64,000 nt of DNA from HRBIN12 sp964447335 (GCA_964447335.1 CAYUSA010000009.1:1-64000), one strand, 5' to 3'. Numbered from the stretch's first letter, positions 33,237 to 41,972 are shown. A program made the numbers and translations. The notes: generated by a model not told the origin, from the sequence alone.

Positions 33237-34101
33237 GTCCCAGGGACGAGCCCGCACGGGCAGCGGCTGGACCACCCTCCTGTTGCTCTCGCCGTCGGTG
33301 CTCATGCTCGTCGCGTTCCTGCTCATCCCGCTGTTCATCGTCGTGAAGTACAGCTTCTCGGGGAGCGATCCCTACGGCGGCGTCACGTCGAACCTGACCC
33401 TGGAGAACTACCGGGCGCTGTTCCGCCCTCTGTACGTGCCGATCTTCCTGCGGAGCGTCGAGCTCGCCGCGGCGACAACCCTCGTGAGCCTGCTGGTCGG
33501 GTACCCGGTCGCCTACTTCCTGGCGTTCCGGGCCGGGCGGTTCGCGCCGCTGCTGCTGATGGCGATGATCGTCCCGTTCTGGACGAACTTCCTGGTCCGG
33601 ATCTCGGCCTGGATGACCCTGCTGAACGACCAGGGCGTGATCAACGCGACCCTGCAGGCGGTCGGGCTGACGGGCCGCCCGTTGCGCATGGTCCCCACGT
33701 CCGGGGCGGTCCTCGTCGGGCTCCTGTACGCGTTCCTGCCCTCGGCGGTGTTCCCGATCTACGCGAGCCTGCGCTCGGTGGAGCCGTCGCTGCTCGAGGC
33801 CGCGCAGGACCTGGGGTGCGGAGCGATCGCGACCCACCGCCGGATCGTGCTGCCCGTCGCCCTGCCGGGGATCGTGGCCGCGGCGCTGCTCGTGTTCATC
33901 CCGGCGCTCGGCGTGTTCGTGATCCCGGTGCTGCTCGGCGGCGGCAAGCAGATCATGATCGGCAACCTCATCGTCACGCTCTACCTGGAGTTCCGGAACA
34001 TCCCGTTCGGCGCCGCGATCTCGGTCGTGCTGCTGCTGATCGTGTCGATCGGGATCGCGGGTTTCCTGAAGCTCTCGGGCGCGGCGCGGAGGTTCGCGTG
34101 A
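33217..34101 (+). CDS. potB: ABC transporter permease, PotB type
   Basis: A 294-residue inner-membrane permease with about six transmembrane helices and the cytoplasmic EAA loop EAAQDLGCGAIATHRRIVLP that docks on the ATPase. It groups with spermidine/putrescine (PotB) permeases. The start lies inside the end of the GntR gene. Its partners are PotC (next), the PotD lipoprotein and, 5.9 kb away beyond an insertion sequence, PotA. Confidence 0.92.
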   Translation: MVLRRAESQGRARTGSGWTTLLLLSPSVLMLVAFLLIPLFIVVKYSFSGSDPYGGVTSNLTLENYRALFRPLYVPIFLRSVELAAATTLVSLLVGYPVAYFLAFRAGRFAPLLLMAMIVPFWTNFLVRISAWMTLLNDQGVINATLQAVGLTGRPLRMVPTSGAVLVGLLYAFLPSAVFPIYASLRSVEPSLLEAAQDLGCGAIATHRRIVLPVALPGIVAAALLVFIPALGVFVIPVLLGGGKQIMIGNLIVTLYLEFRNIPFGAAISVVLLLIVSIGIAGFLKLSGAARRFA

Positions 34102-34123
34102 TGGCCTCGGCACAGGGGTCCGC

Positions 34124-35029
34124 GTGATGGCCGCGACGACCGAGGGCCTCACTGCGTACCGCGTCGCCGGCTGGCGGACCTGGCTGAGCCGGATCGAGCA
34201 GCGCGCCGTCGACCTCGCGATCGGAGGGACGACGCTGCTCACGTACGCGTTCCTGTACGCGCCGATCGTCATCCTCATCGTGTTCTCGTTCAACCGCGCC
34301 GAGCTCTCGTACTCGTGGCAGGGCGCGACGACCGAGTGGTACCGGGTCCTGCTGCACGACCGATACCTGTTCTCGGCGCTGCGGGTGAGCCTCGGCGTAG
34401 CGGCGAGCTCGGCCGTGATCGGGACGGCCGTCGGCGGGCTCACCGCCCTCACGATCGCCAGGAGAAGGTTCCGGGGCCGAGGCGCACTCACGATGGTCCT
34501 GTTCATGCCGCTCGTCCTGCCCGAGATCGTGGTCGCGGTCGCCTTCCTGTCGTTCGTGGTCGCGATGAAGGTGCACCTCGGCTACCTGACGCTGATCGCC
34601 GGCCACAGCCTGCTGGCGCTTCCGTTCGCGGCACTCATCCTGCTTGGCTCGGCGGCGGGGCTCGACGCCTCGCTGGAGGAGGCGGCCTCGGACCTCGGCT
34701 GCACGGCGTGGCAGGCGTTCCGGCGCGTGACGCTCCCGCTGCTGTTGCCCGGGATCCTCGCGAGCCTGCTGCTCACCTTCACGATGTCGCTCGACGACAT
34801 CGTGATGTCGACGTTCGTCAGCGGGGTCGGCACCACGACGTTGCCGCTCCGCATCTACTCGATGCTCAAGACCGGCATCACGCCCGAGATCAACGCGCTC
34901 GGCACACTGCTCGTGGTGCTCAACCTCACGATCCTCGCCGCCGTGGGGGCGACGCAGCTGAAGCGCGTGCTCGGGATCGGAGCCACGGGGGGGAGGCGAT
35001 CGATAGGGGCGCTTCCAGGACGACGGTGA
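34124..35029 (+). CDS. potC: ABC transporter permease, PotC type
   Basis: A 301-residue second permease subunit with six predicted membrane helices and EAA loop EEAASDLGCTAWQAFRRVTL. PotC-like features include FMPLVLPEIVVAVAFLSF and TMSLDDIVMSTFVSGVG. GTG 34124 and ATG 34127 are adjacent possible starts. It follows potB by 22 bp in the same operon. Confidence 0.92.
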   Translation: MMAATTEGLTAYRVAGWRTWLSRIEQRAVDLAIGGTTLLTYAFLYAPIVILIVFSFNRAELSYSWQGATTEWYRVLLHDRYLFSALRVSLGVAASSAVIGTAVGGLTALTIARRRFRGRGALTMVLFMPLVLPEIVVAVAFLSFVVAMKVHLGYLTLIAGHSLLALPFAALILLGSAAGLDASLEEAASDLGCTAWQAFRRVTLPLLLPGILASLLLTFTMSLDDIVMSTFVSGVGTTTLPLRIYSMLKTGITPEINALGTLLVVLNLTILAAVGATQLKRVLGIGATGGRRSIGALPGRR

Positions 35030-35062
35030 GACCCGGACCGACGGCCGAGATGGAGGTTCGAC

Positions 35063-36154
35063 ATGAAGCGGCCAAGATGGAACAGCTTGATCGTGCTGAT
35101 GGTGCTGGCGCTCGTCGCCGCCGCGTGCGGCGGGGGCGACGAGGGGGAGACGGGAGAGAACGGCGGCGGAACGACGGGGGCGGGCGGCGACACCGAGCTG
35201 CACCTGCTCGCGTGGTCCGGTGAGGTGCCCGACTCGATCGTCGCGCAGTTCGAGGAGCAGACCGGGATCTCGGTCACGCTGGACACGTTCGACAGCAACG
35301 AGTCCATGATCGCCAAGCTCGAAGCCGGCGCGACCGGCTACGACGTGGTCGAGCCCAGCCAGTACGCGGTGCAGATCCTCATCGCCAAGGGACTGCTCGA
35401 GGAGCTCGACCACTCGCGGCTGCCGAGCCTCGGCAACCTGGGAGAGGTGTTCCAGGACCCGAGCTACGACCCAGGCAACCAGTACAGCCTGCCCTACGTG
35501 TGGGGCACCACGGGGCTCGCCTACAACGACGAGTGCGTGACCGAGACCGTGGACAGCTGGTCGATCCTGTGGGACCCGGCGTACGAGGGCAAGATCTACA
35601 TGCTCGATAACATGCTCGCGGCGTACATCGCCGGGCTGCAGGTCAACGGGTTCCACGCCAACTCGACGGATCCCGCCGAGATCGAGAAGGCGACCCAGTC
35701 GCTGATCGACCAGAAGCCGCTGCTCGCCGGCTACACCTCCACCGACTACGCGCAACTCGTGGACTCGGGGCAGGCGTGCGTGGTGCAGGCGTGGGGCGGT
35801 GGCAGCATGGCCAAGGTCGTCCAGCGCAACCCGCACGTCCACTACGTCCTGCCGAAGGAAGGCGGGACGATGTGGGTCGACGGGTTCGCGATCGTCAAGG
35901 GCGCCGAGAACGTGGACGCGGCCTACCAGTGGCTGGAGTTCGTCCTGCAGGCAGAGGTGGCCGCCGAGGTGACCAACGAGGGCGGCACGGCGACGGCGGT
36001 CGCGGCGGCGGACGCGCTGATCGACGCTGAGGTGCGGAGCAACACGGCGATCTACGCGCCGGAGGAGTCGCTCGCCAACGCGGACTTCATCCTGGATCCG
36101 GGTGAGGCGATGCAGTACTTCCAAGAGGGCTGGACCCAGGTGAAGGCGGCGTGA
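35063..36154 (+). CDS. potD: Polyamine-type ABC transporter substrate-binding lipoprotein, PotD-like
   Basis: A 363-residue periplasmic-binding protein of the spermidine/putrescine family. Signal peptide with lipobox LVAAAC (Cys about residue 22), a Gly/Glu/Thr-rich linker, then the PotD-like start LHLLAWSGEVPDSIVAQFEE and DVVEPSQYAVQILIAKGLLE. VDGFAIVKGAENVDAAYQWL is typical of the family. The ligand may be a polyamine or another amine; binding-site acidic residues cannot be assigned without a structure alignment. Confidence 0.92.
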   Translation: MKRPRWNSLIVLMVLALVAAACGGGDEGETGENGGGTTGAGGDTELHLLAWSGEVPDSIVAQFEEQTGISVTLDTFDSNESMIAKLEAGATGYDVVEPSQYAVQILIAKGLLEELDHSRLPSLGNLGEVFQDPSYDPGNQYSLPYVWGTTGLAYNDECVTETVDSWSILWDPAYEGKIYMLDNMLAAYIAGLQVNGFHANSTDPAEIEKATQSLIDQKPLLAGYTSTDYAQLVDSGQACVVQAWGGGSMAKVVQRNPHVHYVLPKEGGTMWVDGFAIVKGAENVDAAYQWLEFVLQAEVAAEVTNEGGTATAVAAADALIDAEVRSNTAIYAPEESLANADFILDPGEAMQYFQEGWTQVKAA

Positions 36155-36165
36155 GACGGGACCTT

Positions 36166-36196
36166 CGATGGTGGGAGGGTCCGCCTCCCACCATCG
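36166..36196 (+). terminator. 13-bp stem-loop after potD
   Basis: A perfect 13-bp inverted repeat (36166-36178 with 36184-36196; CGATGGTGGGAGG and its complement) with a 5-nt loop GTCCG starts 12 nt after the potD stop. No U tract follows. It may partly terminate or protect the 3' end of potBCD mRNA, lowering expression of the enzymes downstream. Confidence 0.65.
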
Positions 36197-36223
36197 TGAG
36201 GTTGCCCGCTCCGTCTCAAGACC

Positions 36224-36934
36224 ATGTTCGAGATCCGTGAACGTTCGGATGGGGTCTCCGCAGAGCTCGTCGAGGCGTACCGATCTGTCGCACCCGCGAC
36301 GCTCGGGCACCTGATCGACGGGCCTGCGATGGACCCCCGCATCAAACCGGTGTGTCCGGGGAGCGTTGCGGTCGGTCCCGGGCTCACGATCTGGTCGCCG
36401 GACCGGGACTCGACCGCCTGCCACAAGGCGATCGACCTCGTCGGACCGGGGGACGTGCTCGTGATCGCCCGCGACGGCGCGGACGGCTACGCCTGCTGGG
36501 GCGAGATGATGACGCTTGCGGCGAAGCTCCGGGGCGCCGCCGCGGTGATCGTCGACGGGCCCATCACCGACGTCCACGCCCTGCGCGAGCTCGGGCTGCC
36601 GGTCTTCGCGCGCGGCTCTGCGGCGCTGACGACGCAGTTGCTGGGCGAGCGAGGCGGCGTGAACGTCCCCGTCGTGTGCGGCGGCGTGGAGGTGAACCCC
36701 GGGGACCTGATCCTCGCGGACGAGGACGGCATCCTCGTGCTCGCGCCCGATCTGGCGGCCTCGCTCCTGCCCGCGGCGCGCGAGGAGGAGACCGCGGACG
36801 CCGAGTACCGCCGCGAGCTGCTCGCCGGCCGGCTCCCGTCCGAGCTGGCCGGGATCGACGACCTCATCAGGAGGGCCGATGGCAGGATCGCTGACACGAG
36901 GAGGGCCGATGGGAACGACCACGAACCTCGTTGA
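36224..36934 (+). CDS. RraA-like/4-hydroxy-4-methyl-2-oxoglutarate aldolase-fold protein
   Basis: A 236-residue RraA-fold protein: TLGHLIDGPAMDPRIKPV near the start, ACWGEMMTLAAKLRGAAAV (GxxR-containing segment) and VIVDGPITDVHALRELGLPV. In active HMG/CHA aldolases the last motif has Arg-Asp; here it is Thr-Asp (DGPITD), so the usual catalytic Arg is missing and another activity or a binding role is possible. The last 20 residues are encoded by a duplicated segment. It overlaps the creatininase gene. Confidence 0.85.
   Translation: MFEIRERSDGVSAELVEAYRSVAPATLGHLIDGPAMDPRIKPVCPGSVAVGPGLTIWSPDRDSTACHKAIDLVGPGDVLVIARDGADGYACWGEMMTLAAKLRGAAAVIVDGPITDVHALRELGLPVFARGSAALTTQLLGERGGVNVPVVCGGVEVNPGDLILADEDGILVLAPDLAASLLPAAREEETADAEYRRELLAGRLPSELAGIDDLIRRADGRIADTRRADGNDHEPR
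36869..36912 (+). repeat. 14-bp direct repeat duplicating a ribosome-binding site and start codon
   Basis: AGGAGGGCCGATGG occurs at 36869-36882 and 36899-36912, exactly 30 bp apart. Each copy offers AGGAGGG plus an in-frame ATG for the creatininase gene (36879 and 36909), so two initiation sites differ by 10 residues. Confidence 0.8.
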
Positions 36935-37688
36935 GCCGAGGTGGAACGCCGACACCGACTACAGCGCGCTCGACTGGCGCCAGATCGAGGAACGGCCGAG
37001 GAGGAACCCGGTCGCGGTGATCCCGAGCGGCGCGGTCGAGGTGTACGGGCCGCATCTGCCGCTCGGCTCCGACGGGATCGTGGCCGAGGCGATCGCGCGG
37101 ATGGTGGCGGGTCGCCTCGGTGCGGTGTGCACGCCCCTGATTGCCATCGGGTACTCGGGCGATCTCATGAGCCATCCGGGCACGCTCACGGTGAGCCCGG
37201 ATGCCTTCCGCGCGTACTACGAGGGCGTCTGCCGGAGCCTGATCCGGTGGGGGTTCACCGACCTGCTGTTCCTCAACACGCACGACGGCAACACGCGGCT
37301 GATCGACCAGATCGGCCTCGCGCTGGTCGACGAGGGCGTGCGCTGCATGCAGATCGACTGGTGGCGCTTCGCCGTGCGGTTCGGCGAGGACGTGCTCACC
37401 ACCGGGCGATGGGCCGCCGGCCACGCGGGTGAGCTGTGCACCTCCGTCGTGATGCACGTCGCCCCGCACCTCGTGTCCGGGCCGGGGGAGGACTTCGTGC
37501 CCGAGGACGACCCGTGGCCGGGCGGCATCGAGCGGTACGAGGACTTCCGCGAGGTGACCGGCTCGGGTGTCCTCGGGAGGCCCTCGGAGGCGAGCGCGCG
37601 CAAGGGTGAGGTCATCGTGGGTCGCGCGGTCGAGGCGATCGTGCAGGCCGCGCGGGAACGGTTCGGGCTTGAGGTGGAGGCCGTCTGA
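36909..37688 (+). CDS. Creatininase-family amidohydrolase
   Basis: A 259-residue metal hydrolase of the creatinine amidohydrolase family. Metal and catalytic motifs are IPSGAVEVYGPHLPLGSDG (Glu, His, Asp), LLFLNTHDGNTRLID, MQIDWWRF and AGHAGELCTSVVMHV (His, Glu). Family members act on creatinine, formamidopyrimidines, 3-dehydro-scyllo-inosose and other cyclic or formyl amides. ATG 36909 is used; ATG 36879 is equally well placed. An IS110 element sits 13 bp after the stop, separating it from the nitrilase gene. Confidence 0.9.
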   Translation: MGTTTNLVEPRWNADTDYSALDWRQIEERPRRNPVAVIPSGAVEVYGPHLPLGSDGIVAEAIARMVAGRLGAVCTPLIAIGYSGDLMSHPGTLTVSPDAFRAYYEGVCRSLIRWGFTDLLFLNTHDGNTRLIDQIGLALVDEGVRCMQIDWWRFAVRFGEDVLTTGRWAAGHAGELCTSVVMHVAPHLVSGPGEDFVPEDDPWPGGIERYEDFREVTGSGVLGRPSEASARKGEVIVGRAVEAIVQAARERFGLEVEAV

Positions 37689-37705
37689 CACTTCCCATGT
37701 CAACC

Positions 37706-38905
37706 TCACGCTGCTTCGAGGAGGACCGCAGCCCCGTGAAGGGTCGGGTCGTAGGGGGTGCGGTCCTGCCAGCACCGCCAGATGACCCGCACCCAGGCCC
37801 GGGCCAAGATCCGCACGGCATGGGGATGATCGCAGCCGCGAGCGATGGCCCGGCGGTAGACCTCAGCGGCTCAGGGCGAGGCGTGCCGGGAGTTGTCGGC
37901 GAACGTTGTGATGGCCTCCCGCAGGCGCTTGTTGCAGGCCCACCGGAAGCTCACGTCGCGATGCTTACCGGAGGTGTGGGTGACCGGGCAGAGCCCTCCC
38001 AGCATGGCTACCGAGTCGGGGCAGGGGTACGCTTCCCGGCAGTCGCCCCACTCGGCGAGCATCTGGGCGGCGTTGATCCGACCGGAGCGTGGCAGCGACG
38101 TGAAGACCTCGGCGTCCGGGTGCTCACCAAGGTGGGCGACGACGGCCCGGTCCAGCTCCTTGATCGAGCGCAGCAGCGATCGCATCACCCGGGCCATGGA
38201 GCGCACCGCGTCGGACCGGGCCTCGGCCTCAACGCCCACGATGCCCTCGGGCGCCGCCCGGAGCCTTGCAAGCAGCTCGGCGGGGGGTCTCCTCCCGCTG
38301 TAGCCGGCCTTCTTGAGGAAGCTCTCAAGCCTCAGCTCTCCGAGGTTGGCGGCCGACTCCGGGGTGGGGTAGCGCTCCAGGAACGACAGGCAGATCTCCG
38401 AGGCCACGTCGGCGAAGATCACCGCCGCTCCCGGCCAGAAGGCCTCCAGGCACGCCCGGAGCTGGTTGCCGAGAGCCACCCGCTGATCCACGAGGTCGTC
38501 GCGAGCTCTGACCACCGAGCGAAGGGCCCGGGTCTCATCCGACAGCGGCTCCAGGCGCCTCAGGCGGTGACCGTCGGTTCGCACCACGTCGGCGATGACG
38601 TAGGCATCCCCGGGGTCGGACTTGGCCCCGCTGACGGCGTAGCGGCGGCGCAGGTCCTTCATGGCGAAGGTCGGGATCAGCACGATCGGGTAGCCGGCCT
38701 CCAGGATGGCATCGACCAGCCGTCCCTCGGGGCGCTCGATGCCCACGAGGATCTCTCCTTGGCAGGACCAGCGAACGAGGTGCTTGGTGAGCTCGTCGAA
38801 GCCCTGTTGCGAGTGGGCCACGGTGGCTCGCCCGCAGATCTTGCCAGCCGAGTCCACCACGCAGACGTCGTGGGACTCCGCTGCCCAGTCGATGCCGACG
38901 AACAT
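37706..38905 (-). pseudogene. IS110-family DEDD transposase with premature stop
   Basis: The frame encodes 399 residues but has TGA at codon 345 (37871-37873), after RHASP; the same frame continues AAEVYRRAIARGCDHPHAV to the stop at 37706. The N-terminal RuvC-like part has the acidic residues in FVGIDWAAESHDV, GIERPEGRLVDAIL and SDPGDAYVIADVV. The C-terminal Transposase_20 part has FTSLPRSGRINAAQMLAEWG and THTSGKHRDVSF, which holds the catalytic-Ser region. The lost tail may or may not be needed, so activity is unclear. Confidence 0.85.
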
Positions 38906-38965
38906 CAGACCTCCCTTCGATCGGGGGGCCGTCCCGGTGGCGGAAGCGCGCGGCGGTTCATTACT

Positions 38966-39055
38966 GACTGGCGCTCGAGGCGCGTCTTCCCATGGCCGCT
39001 CTGCGCTCCCGGGGGCCGGCGGGGGTGGCGGTATCAGACTGGCCCTCGAGGGGCG
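38966..39055 (-). ncRNA. Covarying hairpin pair in IS110 upstream region (possible bridge-RNA segment)
   Basis: Two 19-nt units, GACTGGCGCTCGAGGCGCG (38966-38984) and GACTGGCCCTCGAGGGGCG (39037-39055), differ at only two positions, and those two positions pair with each other in a 4-bp stem around the loop TCGAG (G-C in one, C-G in the other). Such compensation suggests conserved RNA structure. IS110 elements are known to encode a bridge RNA in the non-coding end upstream of the transposase; the strand given is that of the transposase. Confidence 0.4.
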
Positions 39056-39156
39056 ATGGCCATTGGCCCTTCCCCCGCCGGTCACCGGGTCGCCGGGAGC
39101 ATGCACCCGGGAAGCAGCGATTCCTCGGAACCTCACGCAAGAAGGGTGGACCAGTA

Positions 39157-39984
39157 ATGCTCGTCGCGGTGGCGCAGATGCACTCCACCTCCGACAAGGA
39201 GCGGAACGTGGACCGTGCCGTCGGGTTCGTCGACGAGGCGGCGGGGCGTGGGGCCGGGCTCGTGCTGCTGCCCGAGTATGCGGTGTACCTCGGTCCCGAG
39301 GAGGGGTACACGGCCGTCGCCGAGCCCATCCCCGGGCCGACCACGGAACGCCTTGGCGAGGCGGCCCGGCGTCACGGCATGTACGTATGCGTCGGAACGA
39401 TCATCGAGCCCTCCACGGAGGGAAGGTTCTTCAACACGAGCGTGCTCATCGACCCGGCCGGGACGGTGGTGGCGACCTACCGCAAGATCCACCTGTTCGA
39501 CATCGACGTGCCCGGGGAGGCCACCGACACCGAGTCCGCCTACATGGATGCGGGTGATCGCCTCGTCGTCGTGCAGACGCCGGGGCTCACGCTCGGGATG
39601 TCGATCTGCTTCGACGTCCGCTTCCCCGAGCTGTATCGGGCGCTCGCGGCGGCGGGCGCGAACGTGCTGACCGTGCCCTCGGCCTTCACGGTCCCGACCG
39701 GCCGCGCGCATTGGGAGGTGCTGCTCCGGGCTCGGGCGATCGAGAACCACGCGTACGTGCTCGCCGCCGGGCAGCACGGCACGACGCCGGACGGCATCGC
39801 GACCTACGGGCACAGCATGATCGTCGACCCCTGGGGCCGGGTCCTACGCGAGATGCCCGAAGGTGTGGGGATCCTCGTGGCGGACATCGATGTCGATGAG
39901 GCGGTCCGCCGCCGTGGCCAGATCCCGGTGCTCGACCTGCGGCGGCCCGAGCTCTACGAGAAGGTCACGACGATCCGTGGATGA
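39157..39984 (+). CDS. Carbon-nitrogen hydrolase (nitrilase superfamily)
   Basis: A 275-residue amidase/nitrilase-fold enzyme with the complete Glu-Lys-Cys triad: LVLLPEYAVYLG (Glu), ATYRKIHLFDIDVPG (Lys) and GMSICFDVRFPELYRALA (Cys). It resembles Nit2-type omega-amidases and deaminated-glutathione amidases. GAAGGG lies upstream of ATG 39157; the original promoter distance was changed by the IS110 insertion. The ORF overlaps potA by 4 bp (ATGA). Confidence 0.93.
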   Translation: MLVAVAQMHSTSDKERNVDRAVGFVDEAAGRGAGLVLLPEYAVYLGPEEGYTAVAEPIPGPTTERLGEAARRHGMYVCVGTIIEPSTEGRFFNTSVLIDPAGTVVATYRKIHLFDIDVPGEATDTESAYMDAGDRLVVVQTPGLTLGMSICFDVRFPELYRALAAAGANVLTVPSAFTVPTGRAHWEVLLRARAIENHAYVLAAGQHGTTPDGIATYGHSMIVDPWGRVLREMPEGVGILVADIDVDEAVRRRGQIPVLDLRRPELYEKVTTIRG

Positions 39985-41135
39985 GCGAGATGAACGCTTC
40001 TAGATCGCAGGGAGCCGCCGCGGGGCGGGAGACGACCGCACCTGGGGCCGAGGTGCCGGCCGTCGAGCTGATCGGCGTCTCGAAGCGCTTCGACGAGGTG
40101 CTGGCGGTCGACGACGTCTCGCTTCGGATCCGCCAGAACGAGTTCTTCTCGATCCTCGGCCCGTCTGGGTGCGGCAAGACGACGATCATGCGGATGATCG
40201 CCGGCTTCGAGGTCCCCTCGGTCGGCGAGGTCCGGCTCATGAACGAGGATCAGGGAGGCAAGCCCCCGAACCTGCGCAACCTCAACATGGTGTTCCAGAA
40301 CTACGCGATCTTCCCGCACCTGGACGTTCATGAGAACGTCGCCTTCGAGCTGAAGGTGCGGCGGTGGCCGAAAGCCGACATCGAGCCCCGGGTGACCGAG
40401 GCCCTGCGGCTCGTCCGCCTGACTGGCTTCGAGCGCCGCAAGCCGTCTCAGCTCTCGGGTGGCCAGCGCCAGCGGGTGGCCCTGGCTCGAGCGCTCGTCG
40501 GGCGCCCCGCGGTGCTCCTGCTGGACGAGCCGCTCGGCGCGCTCGACCAGAAGCTCCGCAAAGAGATGCAGATCGAGTTGAAGCGGCTCCAGCGAGAGGT
40601 CGGCATCACCTTCGTCTACGTCACCCACGACCAGGAAGAAGCGCTCACGATGTCGGATCGGATCGCGGTGATGAACGCGGGCCGCGTACTGCAGGCCGAC
40701 ACGCCTCGGGCGCTGTACGAGCTTCCCGCCACGAGGTTCGTCGCGGACTTCATCGGCGCGTCGAACCTGGTCGAGGGGCACCTGGCGGCGTCGGATCACG
40801 ACCTTGCCGAGGTGGAGATCGACGGCGTCGGCACCGTGCGATGCGCCCCGAACCCTGAGGCGCAGGTCGGCGACGAGGTGACGATCGCGATCCGGCCCGA
40901 GCGCCTGAGGCTCGCCCGGGGTCCCGCGGCGAACGGCGAGAACCACCTCCGCGGAACGGTGCGAGACGTGGTGTTCGTCGGCAACGACACGCAGTACTTC
41001 GTGACCCTGGGGAACGGCCAGGACATCACCGTGCGAGAGCAGAACGCCGCTCCTTCGCTGACGGACGACGTTCGGCCGGGGCAGCCGGTCGACGTGGCCT
41101 GGGCCGTCGCGAGCACGAGGTTGTTGACCGATTGA
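39981..41135 (+). CDS. potA: ABC transporter ATPase, PotA type
   Basis: A 384-residue importer ATPase. Walker A GPSGCGKTTIMRM, Q loop MVFQNYAIFPHLD, signature LSGGQRQRVALARAL, Walker B VLLLDEPLGALDQ and switch His in YVTHDQEEAL are all intact; a TOBE domain follows (about 290-384). It should energise PotBC/PotD. It is the last gene of the operon and is separated from potBCD by three enzyme genes and an IS element, so expression after the insertion may depend on a new promoter. Confidence 0.94.
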   Translation: MSEMNASRSQGAAAGRETTAPGAEVPAVELIGVSKRFDEVLAVDDVSLRIRQNEFFSILGPSGCGKTTIMRMIAGFEVPSVGEVRLMNEDQGGKPPNLRNLNMVFQNYAIFPHLDVHENVAFELKVRRWPKADIEPRVTEALRLVRLTGFERRKPSQLSGGQRQRVALARALVGRPAVLLLDEPLGALDQKLRKEMQIELKRLQREVGITFVYVTHDQEEALTMSDRIAVMNAGRVLQADTPRALYELPATRFVADFIGASNLVEGHLAASDHDLAEVEIDGVGTVRCAPNPEAQVGDEVTIAIRPERLRLARGPAANGENHLRGTVRDVVFVGNDTQYFVTLGNGQDITVREQNAAPSLTDDVRPGQPVDVAWAVASTRLLTD

Positions 41136-41222
41136 TCCGGTGTTGCCCTCTTCCATTGCCCGTCCTTGGATCGCGGACGGCTTCATGCGGATTCCTCGCG
41201 AGCCGATACTTGCTCGTGATCG

Positions 41223-41900
41223 GTGTTCTCCACAGCGGCAACGTCGACCACGTCGTGGTCGGACCGACCGGCATCTCCCCACCGGTACGGCCCCCTTCGC
41301 CCGCACTACGTGAAGAGCGAGGGGCAGAACGAGGCGTCCACGTCCGGGTCGGATCACGCCAGGAAGGTTCCCTTCGGGAGCTCGCGCCCCGGCTCGTGGG
41401 CAGCGGCCGTGGTCGCGGTGGAGGGGATGGGCGACGTGACCGCCGTCTCGCTTTACGGCCTGCTCGACGAGCTCAGTGACGCCTCCGTACATCGCTCGCT
41501 CTCGGAGGTGAGCCCGGTCTTCGACGACGACCGCTACGACCGGCTGGTGCTCCTCGGTGGCGACCTCAACACGTGGACCGGGTGGAATGCTCGAAGGGAA
41601 GCTCGACACTTGGCGCGCGATCGTGCCGTGCTCGAGCGGATCCGTGCGTACGGTCTGGTCGATTGCCTCGAGCGGGTCCGGCCTCCCGGTCGTCTGGAGG
41701 GCTGCACGTGCAGCCTCGGCGAGGACTGCGCCCACACGTGGACCCGAATCGATCCGCGCCATCCGCGCATCCGGTACCAGATGGACTACCTGTTCGCGTC
41801 ACCTGCCCTGGCGGACCGGCTGGTGCACTGCGAGGCGCTCTCGCCAACCGAGTGGAGCCGGTTCAGCGACCACAGCCCGATCGTCGCAACGTTCGCGTGA
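41223..41900 (+). pseudogene. 5'-truncated endonuclease/exonuclease/phosphatase-family gene
   Basis: From about 41370 the frame is clearly EEP-like: WAAAVVAVEGMGDVTAVSLY, VLLGGDLNTWTGW (GDxN), YQMDYLFASPALADRLV and FSDHSPIVATFA (catalytic SDH). The N-terminal half of the fold, which carries the first Asn and the metal-binding Glu, is absent; the upstream 45 codons do not look related. It most likely represents a truncated remnant downstream of potA, although a very short variant protein cannot be excluded. Confidence 0.6.
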
Positions 41901-41972
41901 TCTTGGCCTGTGGTTCTCACACCGTCGCCGCGTGGTCGGGCGACACGCGGTCCACGCCCCCGGGTGTCGGGG

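Larger units (their letters stand above)
37702..39138 (-). mobile_element. IS110-family insertion sequence
   Basis: The element is bounded by identical 10-bp sequences AACCTCACGC at 37702-37711 and 39129-39138. One copy plus 1,427 bp between repeats gives a normal IS110 size. Features fit the family: a DEDD transposase, a very short non-coding end after the gene (the stop codon lies in the repeat), and about 220 bp of non-coding sequence before the gene. Removing it joins creatininase and nitrilase with a 41-bp gap in one operon, showing recent insertion. Confidence 0.82.

Noticed and set aside
33974..36955. Long minus-strand ORF (about 990 codons) antisense to potC, potD and the RraA gene
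   Set aside because: Composition (Arg, Val, Asp, His runs) is typical of antisense shadows in GC-rich DNA, while the plus strand encodes complete known families.
37697..39157. Long plus-strand ORF across the IS110 element
   Set aside because: It is the antisense of the transposase; the minus strand holds the DEDD/Transposase_20 motifs.
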